From NCBI GenBank assembly GCA_904066235.2, contig CAJFCV020000006.1, forward strand, positions 12,338,001 to 12,402,000: a DNA stretch of 64,000 nt, given 5' to 3'. The translations under genes were made by a program, and so were the position numbers. Shown here piece after piece: positions 33,960 to 44,959 of this stretch; the first letter of the stretch is position 1, and every line of letters starts with the position of its first letter. The notes beneath the pieces were generated by a model, which was given only the letters and a program-made list of their open reading frames with translations, had not been told where the DNA came from and made no database searches. The DNA is from Bursaphelenchus xylophilus (Eukaryota; Nematoda; Chromadorea; Rhabditida; Aphelenchoididae).

Positions 33960-34090
33960 AATTTTCTTGCAAAAATTCTTTCCGAACGAATTTTCCCCGC
34001 GTAAATCACGGAATGCCAAGTATTTCCTCATCTTTTCGCATTAAAATTTTTCGTGCCGGGACGCAGGCCAGAGATCCATGTTGACACTGA
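33960..34090. repeat. Second copy of the block upstream of rfc-3
   Basis: GAATTTTCCCCGCGTAAATC through CATGTTGACACTGATCC matches 30380-30490 with about 85 percent identity by eye, in the same orientation. Confidence 0.6.
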
Positions 34091-34364
34091 TCCAAATTTC
34101 GAAACTTGCCATTGGCAAAATAGTGAAAGAGGTGGAGCCTCGATTTCACTCGAGGTTTCTGCGAGGTCGCTCGATGTCGGTGATTGATGTTTGTTTGATT
34201 TTCATCATGGGTAACGTTTCCCCCTATTTTATGGGATTTTTAGGCAAATAACTCTGAAATTCATGATGTTCTTTTCGTGATTGATGTTTGTAAGGGCTTG
34301 AGAGCTAGTGTTCCGCGATTTGACGATATTTTCATCGTGTTTTGTCGAATATTTTATATTCTCC

Positions 34365-34373
34365 TTCTTTCAG
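34365..34373 (+). promoter_or_regulatory. Probable trans-splice acceptor
   Basis: TTCTTTCAG stands two bases before the ATG at 34376. No upstream coding exon is visible. In nematodes this arrangement usually marks spliced-leader addition (established knowledge, inferred here). Confidence 0.5.
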
Positions 34374-34375
34374 AG

Positions 34376-35200
34376 ATGCAGTCCCAAACCCTCTGCCTGA
34401 TCGCTGTCGTCGTGCTGGCCGTTGGGCTCACCACAGATGCGGCGTTGCGCAACCGCAACCGAAGGGGTCGAAACAATTCGACGGACACCACTACAACGGT
34501 CGCTGCGGACAGCACAACTGATGCTCCACTTACCACCACCACCTCATCGAACAGTTCCGATAGTTGCGAAGCGCAGAAGGTCTGTTACGCGGACTCGGAT
34601 TGCGGTGGAAAGGGAAGATGTCTGGGGATCTTCGTTGCGAAGTGCAATTGCAATGCCTGCATCAACTTCCTGACCTGCGAGGACGATTCGGCTTGTGGTG
34701 GACTGAAGGGCGCTTGCAACGGAACTACTTCGCGTTGTAACTGTGTTGAAGGTGAGTGTTTTGAAGTTTCTTGTTGATTTTTAGGTGGAGTGGAGAATGT
34801 GGAAGATATTAGAAAGCATTCTGGCAGTTTAAATTGGTTTTTGAGGGTTCCTTTTTGAGTTTCCACCTTGTTTTAGCTATTTGGATACAGTTTTGTCTAA
34901 ATTTTTGGTTTTTTGCTGCTCTGCCGAAAGCAATGTGTTGCTGGGTCTTTATGGAAATTTCCGGAGGAGATTACATCTTTTTCCGGGATGTGTATGTCTT
35001 TCCTTGCCTTCAGGGTCTTATTTTACTTTAGTTTATCAAATTTTTCCATTTTGATGTTATCTTTCGTAGGATTCCAACATAACGGCTTTGACACCTTCTT
35101 CGATGCTCTCCGTGGTCTCTGCAACGTCAAGGATTGCTCCGGCACCAACACTACTCAATGCTTTGGACTTCCATGCAATGCTGGCCGATGTTTCTGCTAA
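34376..35200 (+). CDS. Secreted cysteine-rich nematode protein
   Basis: Two exons, 34376-34751 and 35070-35200 (phase 1, stop TAA), encode 168 residues. The N-terminus MQSQTLCLIAVVVLAVGL is a signal peptide. A basic stretch (RNRNRRGRN) and a Thr/Ser-rich linker (TTTTVAADSTTDAP) follow, a likely O-glycosylated spacer. The C-terminal part is rich in cysteine with regular spacing: C-x6-C-x5-C-x5-C, then KCNCNAC, CEDDSACGG, RCNC and a final CNAGRCFC, about 16-18 cysteines. The pattern suggests a disulphide-bonded extracellular module of unknown role. I cannot name the family with certainty. The start is fixed by the acceptor two bases before the ATG. Confidence 0.85.
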
Positions 35201-37516
35201 TTTCGTTTATTTTAAACTCAACCTCACATTCTAGCCACTTGTAACATTATTTATATGATATATAACAGTAAATAGAATATCTCACAAGTTTTTCGCTGTT
35301 TTATTTACTTGTTTTCATGTGGTTTCTTCAGATTTTATATTGTAGTAGGCAGCTGGTCGGAAAAAATCGGTTTTGAGTTCTTGTTCGGATGAAGTTCTGA
35401 GAAATCTTGATGATAATGATCTGAAATTTGTACCAGAAGACTGTAAAGGACATTTCGATGCGTCATCGGTAATTGCACAACGATCCCGCAAGAGAATTTC
35501 GGAATAATCCGCCTCGTGTTCGATCTTTTGTAATTGCTTCCGATCGCCCTCACGGCACCGAAACATAGTCGAGTAAGAGGGAAGACATCTCTAAACATCC
35601 TCAGCACTTCCTGAATATTGTTTTTTGTGCGGGGTTTACTCGAGCGTGAGGCGACGAGGATTTTGGGTAATAAAAATCAATGTTGATGGGAATTATGGTT
35701 GAATTTGGTGTTTGAATTGATGCTTGGGGCTTGTAAAATAATTTTTGTGGACTTTTAATTCTGTAAAATGATTGTGAGATATAAAATTTTGAGGTTTCAT
35801 GGGTAATATAAGTAAAATAACAAAATTTCCTTCGAAAACCGGGAAGTTTTGGGGATTTTTGGATGTACCAAGAAAATATAAGAAGTTTAGAGACTGAATC
35901 ACAAATTGTTACATCAATCGCCCCTTATATTTTGAGATTTTTAACCTAAAATCAAAATTTTTCCCGTTTTTTGAGGGTTTTTTTTGGATTTTTTTAATAT
36001 TGTACTAGATGACCCCCCAGAATTCCTCGTTTCCGTTATTCCAGACTCTTCCCAGGGTCATATCGCTCATTCCGCGCAACTTCCTGATTACAAACACATT
36101 TCGCTTTGTCGACAAATCCATTACAATCTTCTCCCTTTCGCTTCTCCGGCTCATCGACGTTTCCCCCTCCTCCCTTGTCCCGAATTACGGTCTCAGCGAC
36201 AGCCGGTTGCATAATCCGAGGCAATTACGCATCCCCGCATCCGTGGTGGTGTAATTTCATCCGACTTTTGTCGCATGTCACGGTCCTGTGCTTGCGACAT
36301 TCCTCATGCAACTTTTTTTTCTCTCCTGTAATTTCCCATTTTCCCCCCAACTCCTTTTGTCTTCCGAAAGCGGAGAAAGAAGGGACCGGAGGCAGCGAAA
36401 AATGAGACATTATAATATATCCGCACCGTCTCAACGAGGTTTCGGTCGCCCTGAGGGGTGGGAGGGAGATGATCAACGCTGCGCGCTTTCTTCGTTAATT
36501 TTTTCCATTTATCCCTATTGTGGCGGGCGGGTTGTAATGTTTATGGCGGGGAGAAACGCGTGGGCTTCAAAAAGTCCCCGATTTTTGAATAAAGTGTCAG
36601 TTCGAGAAACCGGGGCCCCAGTTGAGAGGGGGGCTCTTTGGACTTGAAAATTTTTGTAAATTCATCGATGAATTGGCTTGTATGTGGGTGGATTGGTGGG
36701 TTAAAGAGCGTAGAGGGCTTTTTTGGGCATATTGGGCTATTGAATGGGCAACTTGCCCATATATGGGCATGTTGACCAAACAGCGGGCAAATTGATTTTA
36801 TATGGGCAAGTTGATTTTATGTGGTCAACTTGCCCTCATATGGCCATATTAGCCTCCTAAAAAACATTATGATCAAATTTTGACTTATTTTTCCTCTTCT
36901 TTTATAGGCCTATCTACAAGAAAAAATTGTCATCTCACACCTTTTTCCAAACTTTTCTCATATTTTTTCCTCCTCTTACACTCGCTTAGAGCCATTTCCC
37001 GTTGAATGTTGCGGAAAACGACTCAATTTTTATTGTCTCATCATTATTGAATGACATCATTATTTTTGATGACATTGTCGAATCATTTCCGTTTGTCGTA
37101 AAAATCATTTCCTTTTGTCTGACTACCCTCGGTATTCAGATTTAGGCCGAAAAAATACCGAATATTTGAATTTCAAATTATTTTTAGACTGAAAAAGTTT
37201 TTTTCTCTGTCCGACTCTCCTCATTCTTCATACTCTCTCGTCTACAATGATTGCTGAATATCTGGGCTGGGATTGGAAAGTATAAACTAAGACTTATAGG
37301 GATTGATTTGAGGTCTATAAGGAAGCTTTTCCCAAAATTTGAAGAAAATTGAAAAATTTGCCCTTAGGGCATTTTCCATTAAAATTAATTTTTGAATTGA
37401 GATTTTGATAAAAATTGATTTTTAGCTTAATTTTTATTTATTTTAAGCTCTTTTTGCAACTTTTTCTTTCATTTTTACGCCTCTATTCAAGTGTTTCACC
37501 TCAAATCAGTCTCTTT

Positions 37517-37660
37517 GGTCGAGCCTCCGAGTTTCTCCGCGATTACAGCCACATCCCCCTTTGGTATTCCAATTCTCCTTTTGTCTTGCGGTCGGAAAAA
37601 GACATTGCTCAGCGTGCAAATGAGGCGATGGAAGAGGCGACGACGCTAAATGACTTGTAA
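37517..37660 (+). CDS. Possible terminal exon, unknown gene
   Basis: Acceptor-like CACCTCAAATCAG is followed by a frame reading SLFGRASEFLRDYSHIPLWY and ending RANEAMEEATTLNDL before TAA. Composition and codon use look coding. No upstream exon of matching phase could be identified, so the gene is unresolved and the call is tentative. Confidence 0.3.
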   Translation, partial: GRASEFLRDYSHIPLWYSNSPFVLRSEKDIAQRANEAMEEATTLNDL

Positions 37661-38274
37661 CCGTCGGAAAGTGCTTGTCGCTTCCCTTCTACAGTCAATC
37701 GAAACATCCACTGTTATTATCCTCTTCTCTTCCCCCATTTTTTGGGCTTCTTTCTGTTCTTTGTGCGTTTTCCGGGCGCTGATTTGACTTTGCACGGATT
37801 TCCAAGTCGTTTTCCAGAGTTTTCAATGTAATCAAACGCCATAAAAATTGGGTTGAAATTTTGAAAAATGGCAAAAAATCAAATTCTCGGATCTCAAAGA
37901 AATGCTCTTCGATTTTCTTCAAATTTCTCACGTTTTGTCTGTCTCGTCTACTAATCAATTCCTGAAAATTTTAGTTTTTGTTTGCCAAGTTGAGCCGAGA
38001 TATTCAACTATCTTTCCAGACGAGAGAGTACGGAAAATGAAGAGAGACGGTCAGAGAAAAATGATTTTTTCTCTGTTTCTTTTGTGAATTTATAAGTAAA
38101 AACATGATTTTTTGTAGAGAAAACGCTTATTTTTTCTTCGAAAAATCTGACAATTTTTCAATTTGAAAATCAAAAAAAAAATATTTTTTTTTTTCAATTT
38201 TCGGCCTAAAAATCTCGATTTTTCTGATAAATTGCGAGGTAAAAATGCTGTATGTAGCTTAGAAAAGAGTTTTT

Positions 38275-38429
38275 TATTGGTCTGTCGGGAAAATAATGAG
38301 CGTAAAGTCGCTGTGCCGATTGCTGAAATGAAAAGCAATTTGATTTTGCCGCGGCACAATTCATTTTCTCAACAGCGATGCGATTTTTGATGCGACAGAG
38401 TGCTCATTACTTTCCCGACAGACTGATAA
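38275..38429. repeat. Family A1 MITE
   Basis: GGTCTGTCGGGAAAATAATG to CATTACTTTCCCGACAGACTG. Standard length and A1 inner arms. Confidence 0.85.
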
Positions 38430-39772
38430 CTTTTTACAAAGTTTTATTGAGGCCAAAAAAGGAAAAATGTGCAAAAAAGATATTTTTTTTTTGATTTTTG
38501 GCCAATTTTTCTCGATTTTTTTTGTAGTTTCCGCAAAGCGCAAGCTAAAACTCTTCCATATCCCTTACAAAATTCTTGTCCGACTTTGTCTCAACTTTCA
38601 TCAAAACCCAACCGCTTTTCTGTAAGCCTTTATCGACCACTCCCTTCCTACAACAACTTTTTTCCGTACTCGTTTTTTTCTCGTTAAGCGGCGGATTTCA
38701 GGTTTATCCGTAAGACCATTACTGTTTTCTCTTCTCCGTTCAGTTTCCGTTCGCTTTTTTTGTAATCACTTCTTCATAAAAACAAGGTTCTCACACTCAG
38801 CGGGATCGAATTCTTACGCAACGGAAAGACAGATCCAGCTTTTATATATGGACGAACGTCGCAGTTTGAGGAATATTCTGAGTGATGACAGAGGGGTTCA
38901 GCTTTCGTATAGTTGGTGATTACGGAGATCTGGGTTGGGGAGGACGTCTGGAGAGGAGATTTATATTATCCATGAGGTTAGTTGGTATGGTAGGGAAAAT
39001 TGATAGAGTTCGGGAAATTTTGGAGGATTTTTCTTCAAAGTTGGCACATTGACTTTATTTAGCTTACTGAAGAACTTACAGTACTGGTCATCAAGGGTCT
39101 AGCCTTTAAAATGAGATTTTTGCCCTGAAAGTTAACCAGCTTATATTAGATGATTTTTGATAAAATTCGATGACTTTTCGAAAGGTTATAGTTATCAGCA
39201 GCACATATCATGATGTACTGGACATCATACGAGTTTTTACATTGGATACCGTATTTTAAATTTCATTTTATAACCAAAACTTTTGGAATTTTTCAATTTT
39301 CCAGGACTTTGAAACAAACCTTTTTTCCCTGGTCACCCCTTACCACACTTTCAATTTTTTTTCCTCCATCTGCACTCCAATGCCCCTGTCTCTTATCCCA
39401 CCACCAAAAACAATCGATATTTTCGTCTACGAATACTGTAAATGACGTTTGTTCCAGCTCCACTTTTTTTGTTATCATTTTTCTTGTTTTGTCGTTTTCC
39501 TTGTAGCAAATTCTTCTTTCCGATAAAATTTTTTGTCTATCCGGTTAATCAGGAAATTCCTTCGACAGTCGATGGATTTTGAAGGCGCGTCGACGGATTT
39601 TTTGTCGGTGAAAATTCGATTCTTCCATAAATCGTGTCTTGTTTAATCTTCAATTTTTTGTAAGCTTTTTTATTAAAGATTACCATATCTTTTTACCGTG
39701 ATTATTAAACTGAATATAATGTGTTTTTAGTCGAGACAAAATTTTTATCGAAAACTTGCAGAGACTTCAATT

Positions 39773-41068
39773 ATGGAGTCGGCCAAACTGGATACGGCCC
39801 GAGAGAAAGCGTACAAGATTGTGGCCTGGTCCGCCGTCTGTTTTTCGTTGGTGGCCGTTCTAGCCGTCTGCATCACCATGCCCATTGTCTACAACTTTGT
39901 TATTCATGTTCAGCAGCAAACCAAACAGGAGCTGGAAATGTGCAAAGTAAAAAAAATAAAAAAATAAAAAAAATCAAAAAAAATATTTCTATACAAAAAA
40001 ATCGTTTTTTAGACGTCAGCGCGCGATATAATGTCAGAAGTTGGTCGTCGACGGCCTCGATCTCAAGATTCATTCGGTGCCATTCTCTCAGCCGCTTCAC
40101 AGAACCGCACAAAACGATACGCCGAGGAGAGAGGCTATGGCGGAGGCGGCGGCGGTGGAAATACCTGTGATTGTAAGTGGTACTCGTTGAAATTTCCAAT
40201 GACACATCTCTTGCAAGATTTTACATATCAGTCTGTCTGGAAAATAATGAGCACTATGTCGCATCGAAAATCGCATCGCCGCTGAGAAAATGAATTGTGT
40301 CGCTGCAAGATCGAATTGATTTTTTCGTCAATTTGATTTTCAGCGCAGCGACACTGTGCTCATTATTTTCCCGACAAACTGATATACTACGTATAGTTTA
40401 GTCATCAAAAAATAGCTTTTGAAAATTTCCGGTTTTGTTGACCTACTACAATATAATTTTTAGCCTGCTGTCTCCCCGGACATCCGGGCAGACCCGGCCC
40501 ACCAGGTCAGCCTGGACGACCAGGCACTCCAGGAGCCCCCGGACGTCCCGGCGCTCCAGGACGTCCTCCGATTATTTGCGAGGAGATCGACATCCCGCCA
40601 TGCAACCCCTGCCCACCTGGCCCACCCGGTCCTCCCGGCCCCACCGGTCAGCCCGGAACCCCGGGCCGACCCGGCCCTCCCGGACGACCCGGAACCTCGG
40701 GCCAGCCCGGCGCTCCCGGTCCGAACGGCCCCCCGGGCGTACCCGGCACTCCCGGCCCCGACGGCGACAAGGGCGAGCCCGGCAGACCGGCGGTCTCGAC
40801 ACCACCAATCCCCGGAGAGCCAGGGTCGCCCGGCGACGCCGGACCAGAAGGCCCACCCGGCCCCGAAGGCCCGCCGGGACGCGACGGATCGCCCGGCCAA
40901 GCCGGCCCCGAAGGCCCTCCCGGCGCTATCGGCCCGCAAGGCCCACCCGGACAGCCCGGCCAACCGGGCGCACCTGGCGCACCCGGCCCCCAGGGCGAGC
41001 GGGGAATTTGTCCGAAGTATTGCGCGCTGGATGGCGGAGTCTTCTTCGAGGATGGGACGAGGCGCTAA
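39773..41068 (+). CDS. Cuticle collagen
   Basis: Exons 39773-39946, 40013-40172 and 40464-41068 (stop TAA) give 312 residues. The start [20 protein letters not shown] leads into a hydrophobic anchor ([20 protein letters not shown]). A subtilisin/furin-type cleavage site RTKR (about residues 90-93) precedes a Gly-rich patch. A first Cys cluster (CDSCC) is followed by Gly-X-Y blocks separated by [12 protein letters not shown] and by a short break at [11 protein letters not shown]. The tail is [25 protein letters not shown], typical of the SQT/ROL-type cuticle collagens as I remember them. Collagens of this class are secreted by hypodermis, trimerise and are cross-linked through these cysteines. 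The poly-A signal AATAAA is at 41120. Confidence 0.95.
40226..40384. repeat. Family A1 MITE in a collagen intron
   Basis: TATCAGTCTGTCTGGAAAAT to ATTTTCCCGACAAACTGATA. It occupies most of the second intron of the collagen gene. Confidence 0.85.
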
Positions 41069-41119
41069 GCCGGCGGATTGTTAATTCAATTATGACTGTA
41101 AATTTGTGGTACACTTGCA

Positions 41120-41125
41120 AATAAA
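41120..41125 (+). terminator. Polyadenylation signal of the collagen gene
   Basis: AATAAA 52 bp after the stop codon, in the 152-bp gap between the convergent collagen and aminopeptidase genes. Confidence 0.7.
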
Positions 41126-41220
41126 GTTTGAATTTGATGACAAAATTTTTTAAAAATTATCTGAATTTTTTTGAGGAATATAATGGAAAAGATACGAAGT
41201 AAAAAATCGAAAAAAATTCT

Positions 41221-44200
41221 TTAATACCGATACGAAACTTGATAATAAACGGATCGATTTCGATTGAACGCAACACTATCCGTACCATTCGTACTGGTCA
41301 AAGATTGTAACGGCAGTATCAAATTCTCCGTTGGCAAGATCCAATGAAGCTTCTCGGGCATTGAGCCGGCTAAACATTCGATCCAAATCGGAATAAACCA
41401 TCGATTTGCGCTCAACTCGACGACTTGACCAGTCTGTGAGACGGTGAAGCTCTGATTGGTCGAGTTGTATTCGATGATGACAATTGGCTGACTCCCAGTG
41501 TAAAGCCAGGACTTTAGAAACATAAGGGGAGAGGGGTCTTGCTGAAAAATTGCAAAGTAATTTTAATGTAGATAACTTACCGTAACCTCCAATAAAATGC
41601 TCAAAAAATCCTCGGTGCTGGCGTGTTTGTATTGATGTTTCTTCACGTACGTTTGAAGCAACGTTCTCATTTGTGAATCTCCAATAACGCTGTTCAGCAT
41701 CTCCAAAAGAGCGGACGCTTTGCTATAAGCAATAGCTGGAATATCCAGCGCCCATTTTCCATGGACAACAGGGAAGGTTTGGAAGTCCCAGGCGGAGTTG
41801 AAACTGGAAATTAAGAAGAAAAAGGTTGATATACATACTAGGCAATAACCATGTCACACCTGTCGCATTTTACCTCAAAACTTACACAATTGGCCTTGCT
41901 TTACTCATAAATGTTGTCAGTCCCTCGGAAAGCCATATGTCGTCCCAAAAGTCCTTAAACCATCGTATAATGTAAGGAAATTTAGACCTGATCTTACCAC
42001 AGTCACTAAATTTCCAAACCTAGGAAAAACAAATGAAGAAGACTACAATATTGCTTACCACTGATGAGCCAACTCGTGATACATGGTGTTCATGAAGATC
42101 TCCAGGGATTTCTCGGTTTTTGGCCAGAGCTAAAAGCGTAGGCGAACCATTGAACTATAAGTCTGTCGGGGAAATAAAGAGCACCCTATCTAATATTCTT
42201 CCCTTACATTTTCGTTCATAAGCAGCAGCCCATAATTCTCCATTCCTCGGAGTTTGGTTGGCCCGGCCAGAACATTAATTTGCGCCATCGAAGAGGTATT
42301 CAAATACTCTGTCATCCCTTTCTAAATGCGCATTGTAAACCGACTTCATGACGGGAGAGGTCGCCGTATTTTACAACCCACTTACTTGATACACTCCGAT
42401 TTTGTCGATGACTATTTCCGCCGTTTTATTCCACTCCTCTCTGCCGTCCAATCGAAAAATGCACACTTCGCGGCCGATGTGATTGCTCTGTTGACAGAAC
42501 GACTGAAATTTCCCTACGGCGAAATTGAAGATGTATGGGGGGATTGGAGGGGTGGGATCGAATTCCCAGATTGTCAGATTGCTGTTCCATTGAGTTGCTC
42601 GGGATGGCATTGAGGAGAGGGCTGTGTAGCTGAAAAACAAGGATTTATTAATAAACCATTGATCCTCTGGGATGTCAGCAAGCTGAGGAGCTGTTAGCTT
42701 TTGTTATAGCAGTTTCTAGAGTTCAATTTTGAAGGCGATACATGGTGGAAAATTTTGTTTTGTGAGAAATAAGTCGTCAAGGAGACAGCTAAAAGATTAT
42801 GGCTTGAATTTTTCCCAAATTTGGGAAAAAATAACAGTCTGTCGGGAAAATAATGAGCAAAATGTCGCAGCGAAAATCGCATCGCCGCCGAGAAAGTGGG
42901 TTGTGTCGTGGCAAAATCAGATTGCTTTTCACTTCAGCGATACAATTGGAGCAGCGATGTTATGCTCATTATTTTCCCGACAGACTGTTATTTTCTAAAA
43001 TTGCATGGAAATTTGTTACCGTGTACAAAACCCCTTCATTTTGCAACTATGCATTTCACATTTTTCTGGGTTTTCGCACTGTGAATCGAAAGATCGCGAT
43101 ACCACAGTCATTCCATAAAGGTTCCTTGGGTTTTTGTCGTGATGCACGCTGCATTTTGCCTCTTTTTGTACGGTGCCCATTTTGAACGATATTTCGCACT
43201 AATGGTCGCGCGCGAAAAATTCGCGGTGACGCAGTTCAAAAAAGCTTACGCCAATTTTCGAATTTCACAATGAAAAAGTGAAATGCACAGTGCGGAAGGC
43301 TTTGCGACAACATGTCTACCCATTTTATGGAAAAACTAATAATCAAAAAAAAAAAAATATGAAAACAAAGTCCATCTCACCTGGGATCCGCCCATTTCCC
43401 TTCCAGCCAAAGTTCCAGTCGAAAAGACGCGCGATATTTTGGCTCGTCAAAGCAAGGGAAGACCATTCTTGCATACCTCGGCTCCAGAAGCGTGTGAATC
43501 CACAGACCTTTGCTCTAAACAACGCTTACACATTTTAAAATGCAATTTAATTGGCTTTTGATGAAAATGCCAAAAATCAATCAGTTTGTCGGGAAAATAA
43601 TGAGCCATGATCACTGCGCCAATCGCGTCGCTAAAGTGAAAAAAAATTTGATTTTGTCGCGATACAATTGATTTTCTCGGCGGCGATGCGATTTTTTATG
43701 CGACAGAGTGCTCATTATTTTCCCGACAGACCGAATGTTTACCTTAAAGTCGCGGTTTTTGATGATCCCGTTCTTCTGCGTCGCGAATCGAGTACTGTAC
43801 CAGATGCTCAGATAATACACGTGATTTTCAATCAGCTCCTCGGGGAATTCGAAGGTAATCGTTTGTCGCGTGGTGTTTGTGAAAGGGAAGTCTAATTGCG
43901 AGGCTTCGTCGAGAAGTTTGTTCTCGAGTAAAGCGTGCTGAAAGCAGGCAGTGTTTTTACAAAATATTTTACAATAAATATCAGTCTGTCGGGGAAATAA
44001 TAAGCACTCTGTCGCATCGAAAATCGCATAGTCAAAAAATTAGTTGTGTTGCGGCAAAAACAAATTGCTTTTCACTGCGATGCAATCGGCGCAGCGGCAT
44101 TGTGCTGATTATTTTCCCGACAGACTGATAATGGCATTGCCTTACTTCAACAGTAACAAAGTTGGGAAAGGCGTGGAGGGTAATCGAATTTGTCGAATTT

Positions 44201-44959
44201 TTACATTGAAGCTGGATTTGAACCTGAAAAGAAGTCCGAAATAAAAATTTTCAAGAGAAGTCTTTGAGGTGGAGCAAAAGGAACTGGATGGAAGTCAGTT
44301 TTTTTGTCACAAATAGGTGGTCAGCAGAATCTTCTTTAACCGATTTTTTGGCCAATTTGACAAAAACCAGGTCCTTTTTGACAAAGCTGACCGTTTTCTA
44401 GGTTTCTGATCTTTTTGAAGCCGAAGAGGCCCTCAAAATGAAGAGACCCATTTTTGGAGAAATGTAAAAAGTTTCAAAATGAAAAGTGACGTGTTGACCG
44501 TTAAAAAATTGACAGGTTGTATGATGAAATTTTTTTCTAATATGAAAAAAGTGTGACATATTATACGATGAAATTTTTTTTTCAAAATAAAAAAATAGGA
44601 TGATATTTGAGGGGCTTCTTCAACGGGGGGTCTCCTAGGTCAGAGGGCCCAATCTTCAGATTTTTTGAGGCTTATTTAGACCGGTTAACCCTGGAGGAAA
44701 TTTTTTTTCGATAATTTTTAGGACGAAAATTCAATTTGAAAACTTCCCTGCTGGATTTGACGTGCGACCTTCATTGCAAAAACAACGCTTCGTCAAGACT
44801 TACCATTCCAAAAATCTTATTGGAAAAGCTCTTCAACGTCAACGTGACGTCATAGGTCAGTGGCACAAAGTCCTCGGGCAGTCGATATTCGTAGTCAAAA
44901 CAGTAACAACCAACAATAACAAGGAGGATTGCAAATTTAGCGCGAAACATTGCAATCAA
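41221..44959 (-). CDS. Secreted M1-family zinc aminopeptidase lacking the C-terminal domain
   Basis: Eleven minus-strand exons with consistent phases: 44804-44959, 44146-44223, 43743-43937, 43381-43514, 42386-42629, 42208-42321, 42059-42129, 41998-42019, 41886-41953, 41581-41803 and 41221-41541. They give 541 residues. The N-terminus has a hydrophobic signal (FRAKFAILLVIVGCYC) and YRLPEDFVPLTYDVTL. Next come VFPCFDEP and the substrate-binding GMENYG (about 295-300). The zinc site HELAH (325-329) has the third ligand Glu in WLSEG (348), exactly HEXXH-x18-E. The Tyr in IAYSKA (about 387) fits the transition-state tyrosine. It should trim N-terminal residues from extracellular peptides. Usual family members run to about 850-950 residues; here the large C-terminal helical domain is absent and the stop lies 152 bp from the collagen gene. 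Three family A elements sit in its introns. Confidence 0.9.
42832..42990. repeat. Family A1 MITE in an aminopeptidase intron
   Basis: AACAGTCTGTCGGGAAAATA to TTATTTTCCCGACAGACTGTT. The terminal base pair changed in both ends in a complementary way (AACAG / CTGTT). Confidence 0.85.
43065..43335. repeat. Family H element, diverged
   Basis: TTCGCACTGTGAATCG, GATGCACGCTGCATTT and GCACAGTGCGG words with a right end CCCATTTTATGGAAAA. It lies in the same aminopeptidase intron as the family A copy at 42832. Confidence 0.55.
43579..43733. repeat. Family A1 MITE in an aminopeptidase intron
   Basis: ATCAGTTTGTCGGGAAAATA to TTATTTTCCCGACAGACCGA. It ends only 7 bp before the splice donor of the neighbouring exon (43741-43742). 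Confidence 0.85.
43979..44130. repeat. Family A1 MITE in an aminopeptidase intron
   Basis: TATCAGTCTGTCGGGGAAAT to ATTTTCCCGACAGACTGATA. It ends 13 bp from the splice donor at 44144. Confidence 0.85.

Larger units (their letters stand above)
35201..39772. other. Long spacer with weak exon candidates only
   Basis: Three open stretches deserve mention. One is a minus-strand 90-codon frame at 35335-35607. One is a GC-richer block at 36009-36560 with an 81-codon plus-strand frame (36009-36254). The third is a plus-strand terminal-exon-like frame at 37517-37660, listed separately. None forms a multi-exon model. The rest is AT-rich with family F fragments (37170-37300, 37960-38080) and a family A copy. 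Confidence 0.45.

Noticed and set aside
40460..40963. 167-codon minus-strand frame opposite the collagen exon
   Set aside because: Antisense of Gly-X-Y coding DNA, which is low in stop codons on both strands. The plus strand is clearly the collagen.
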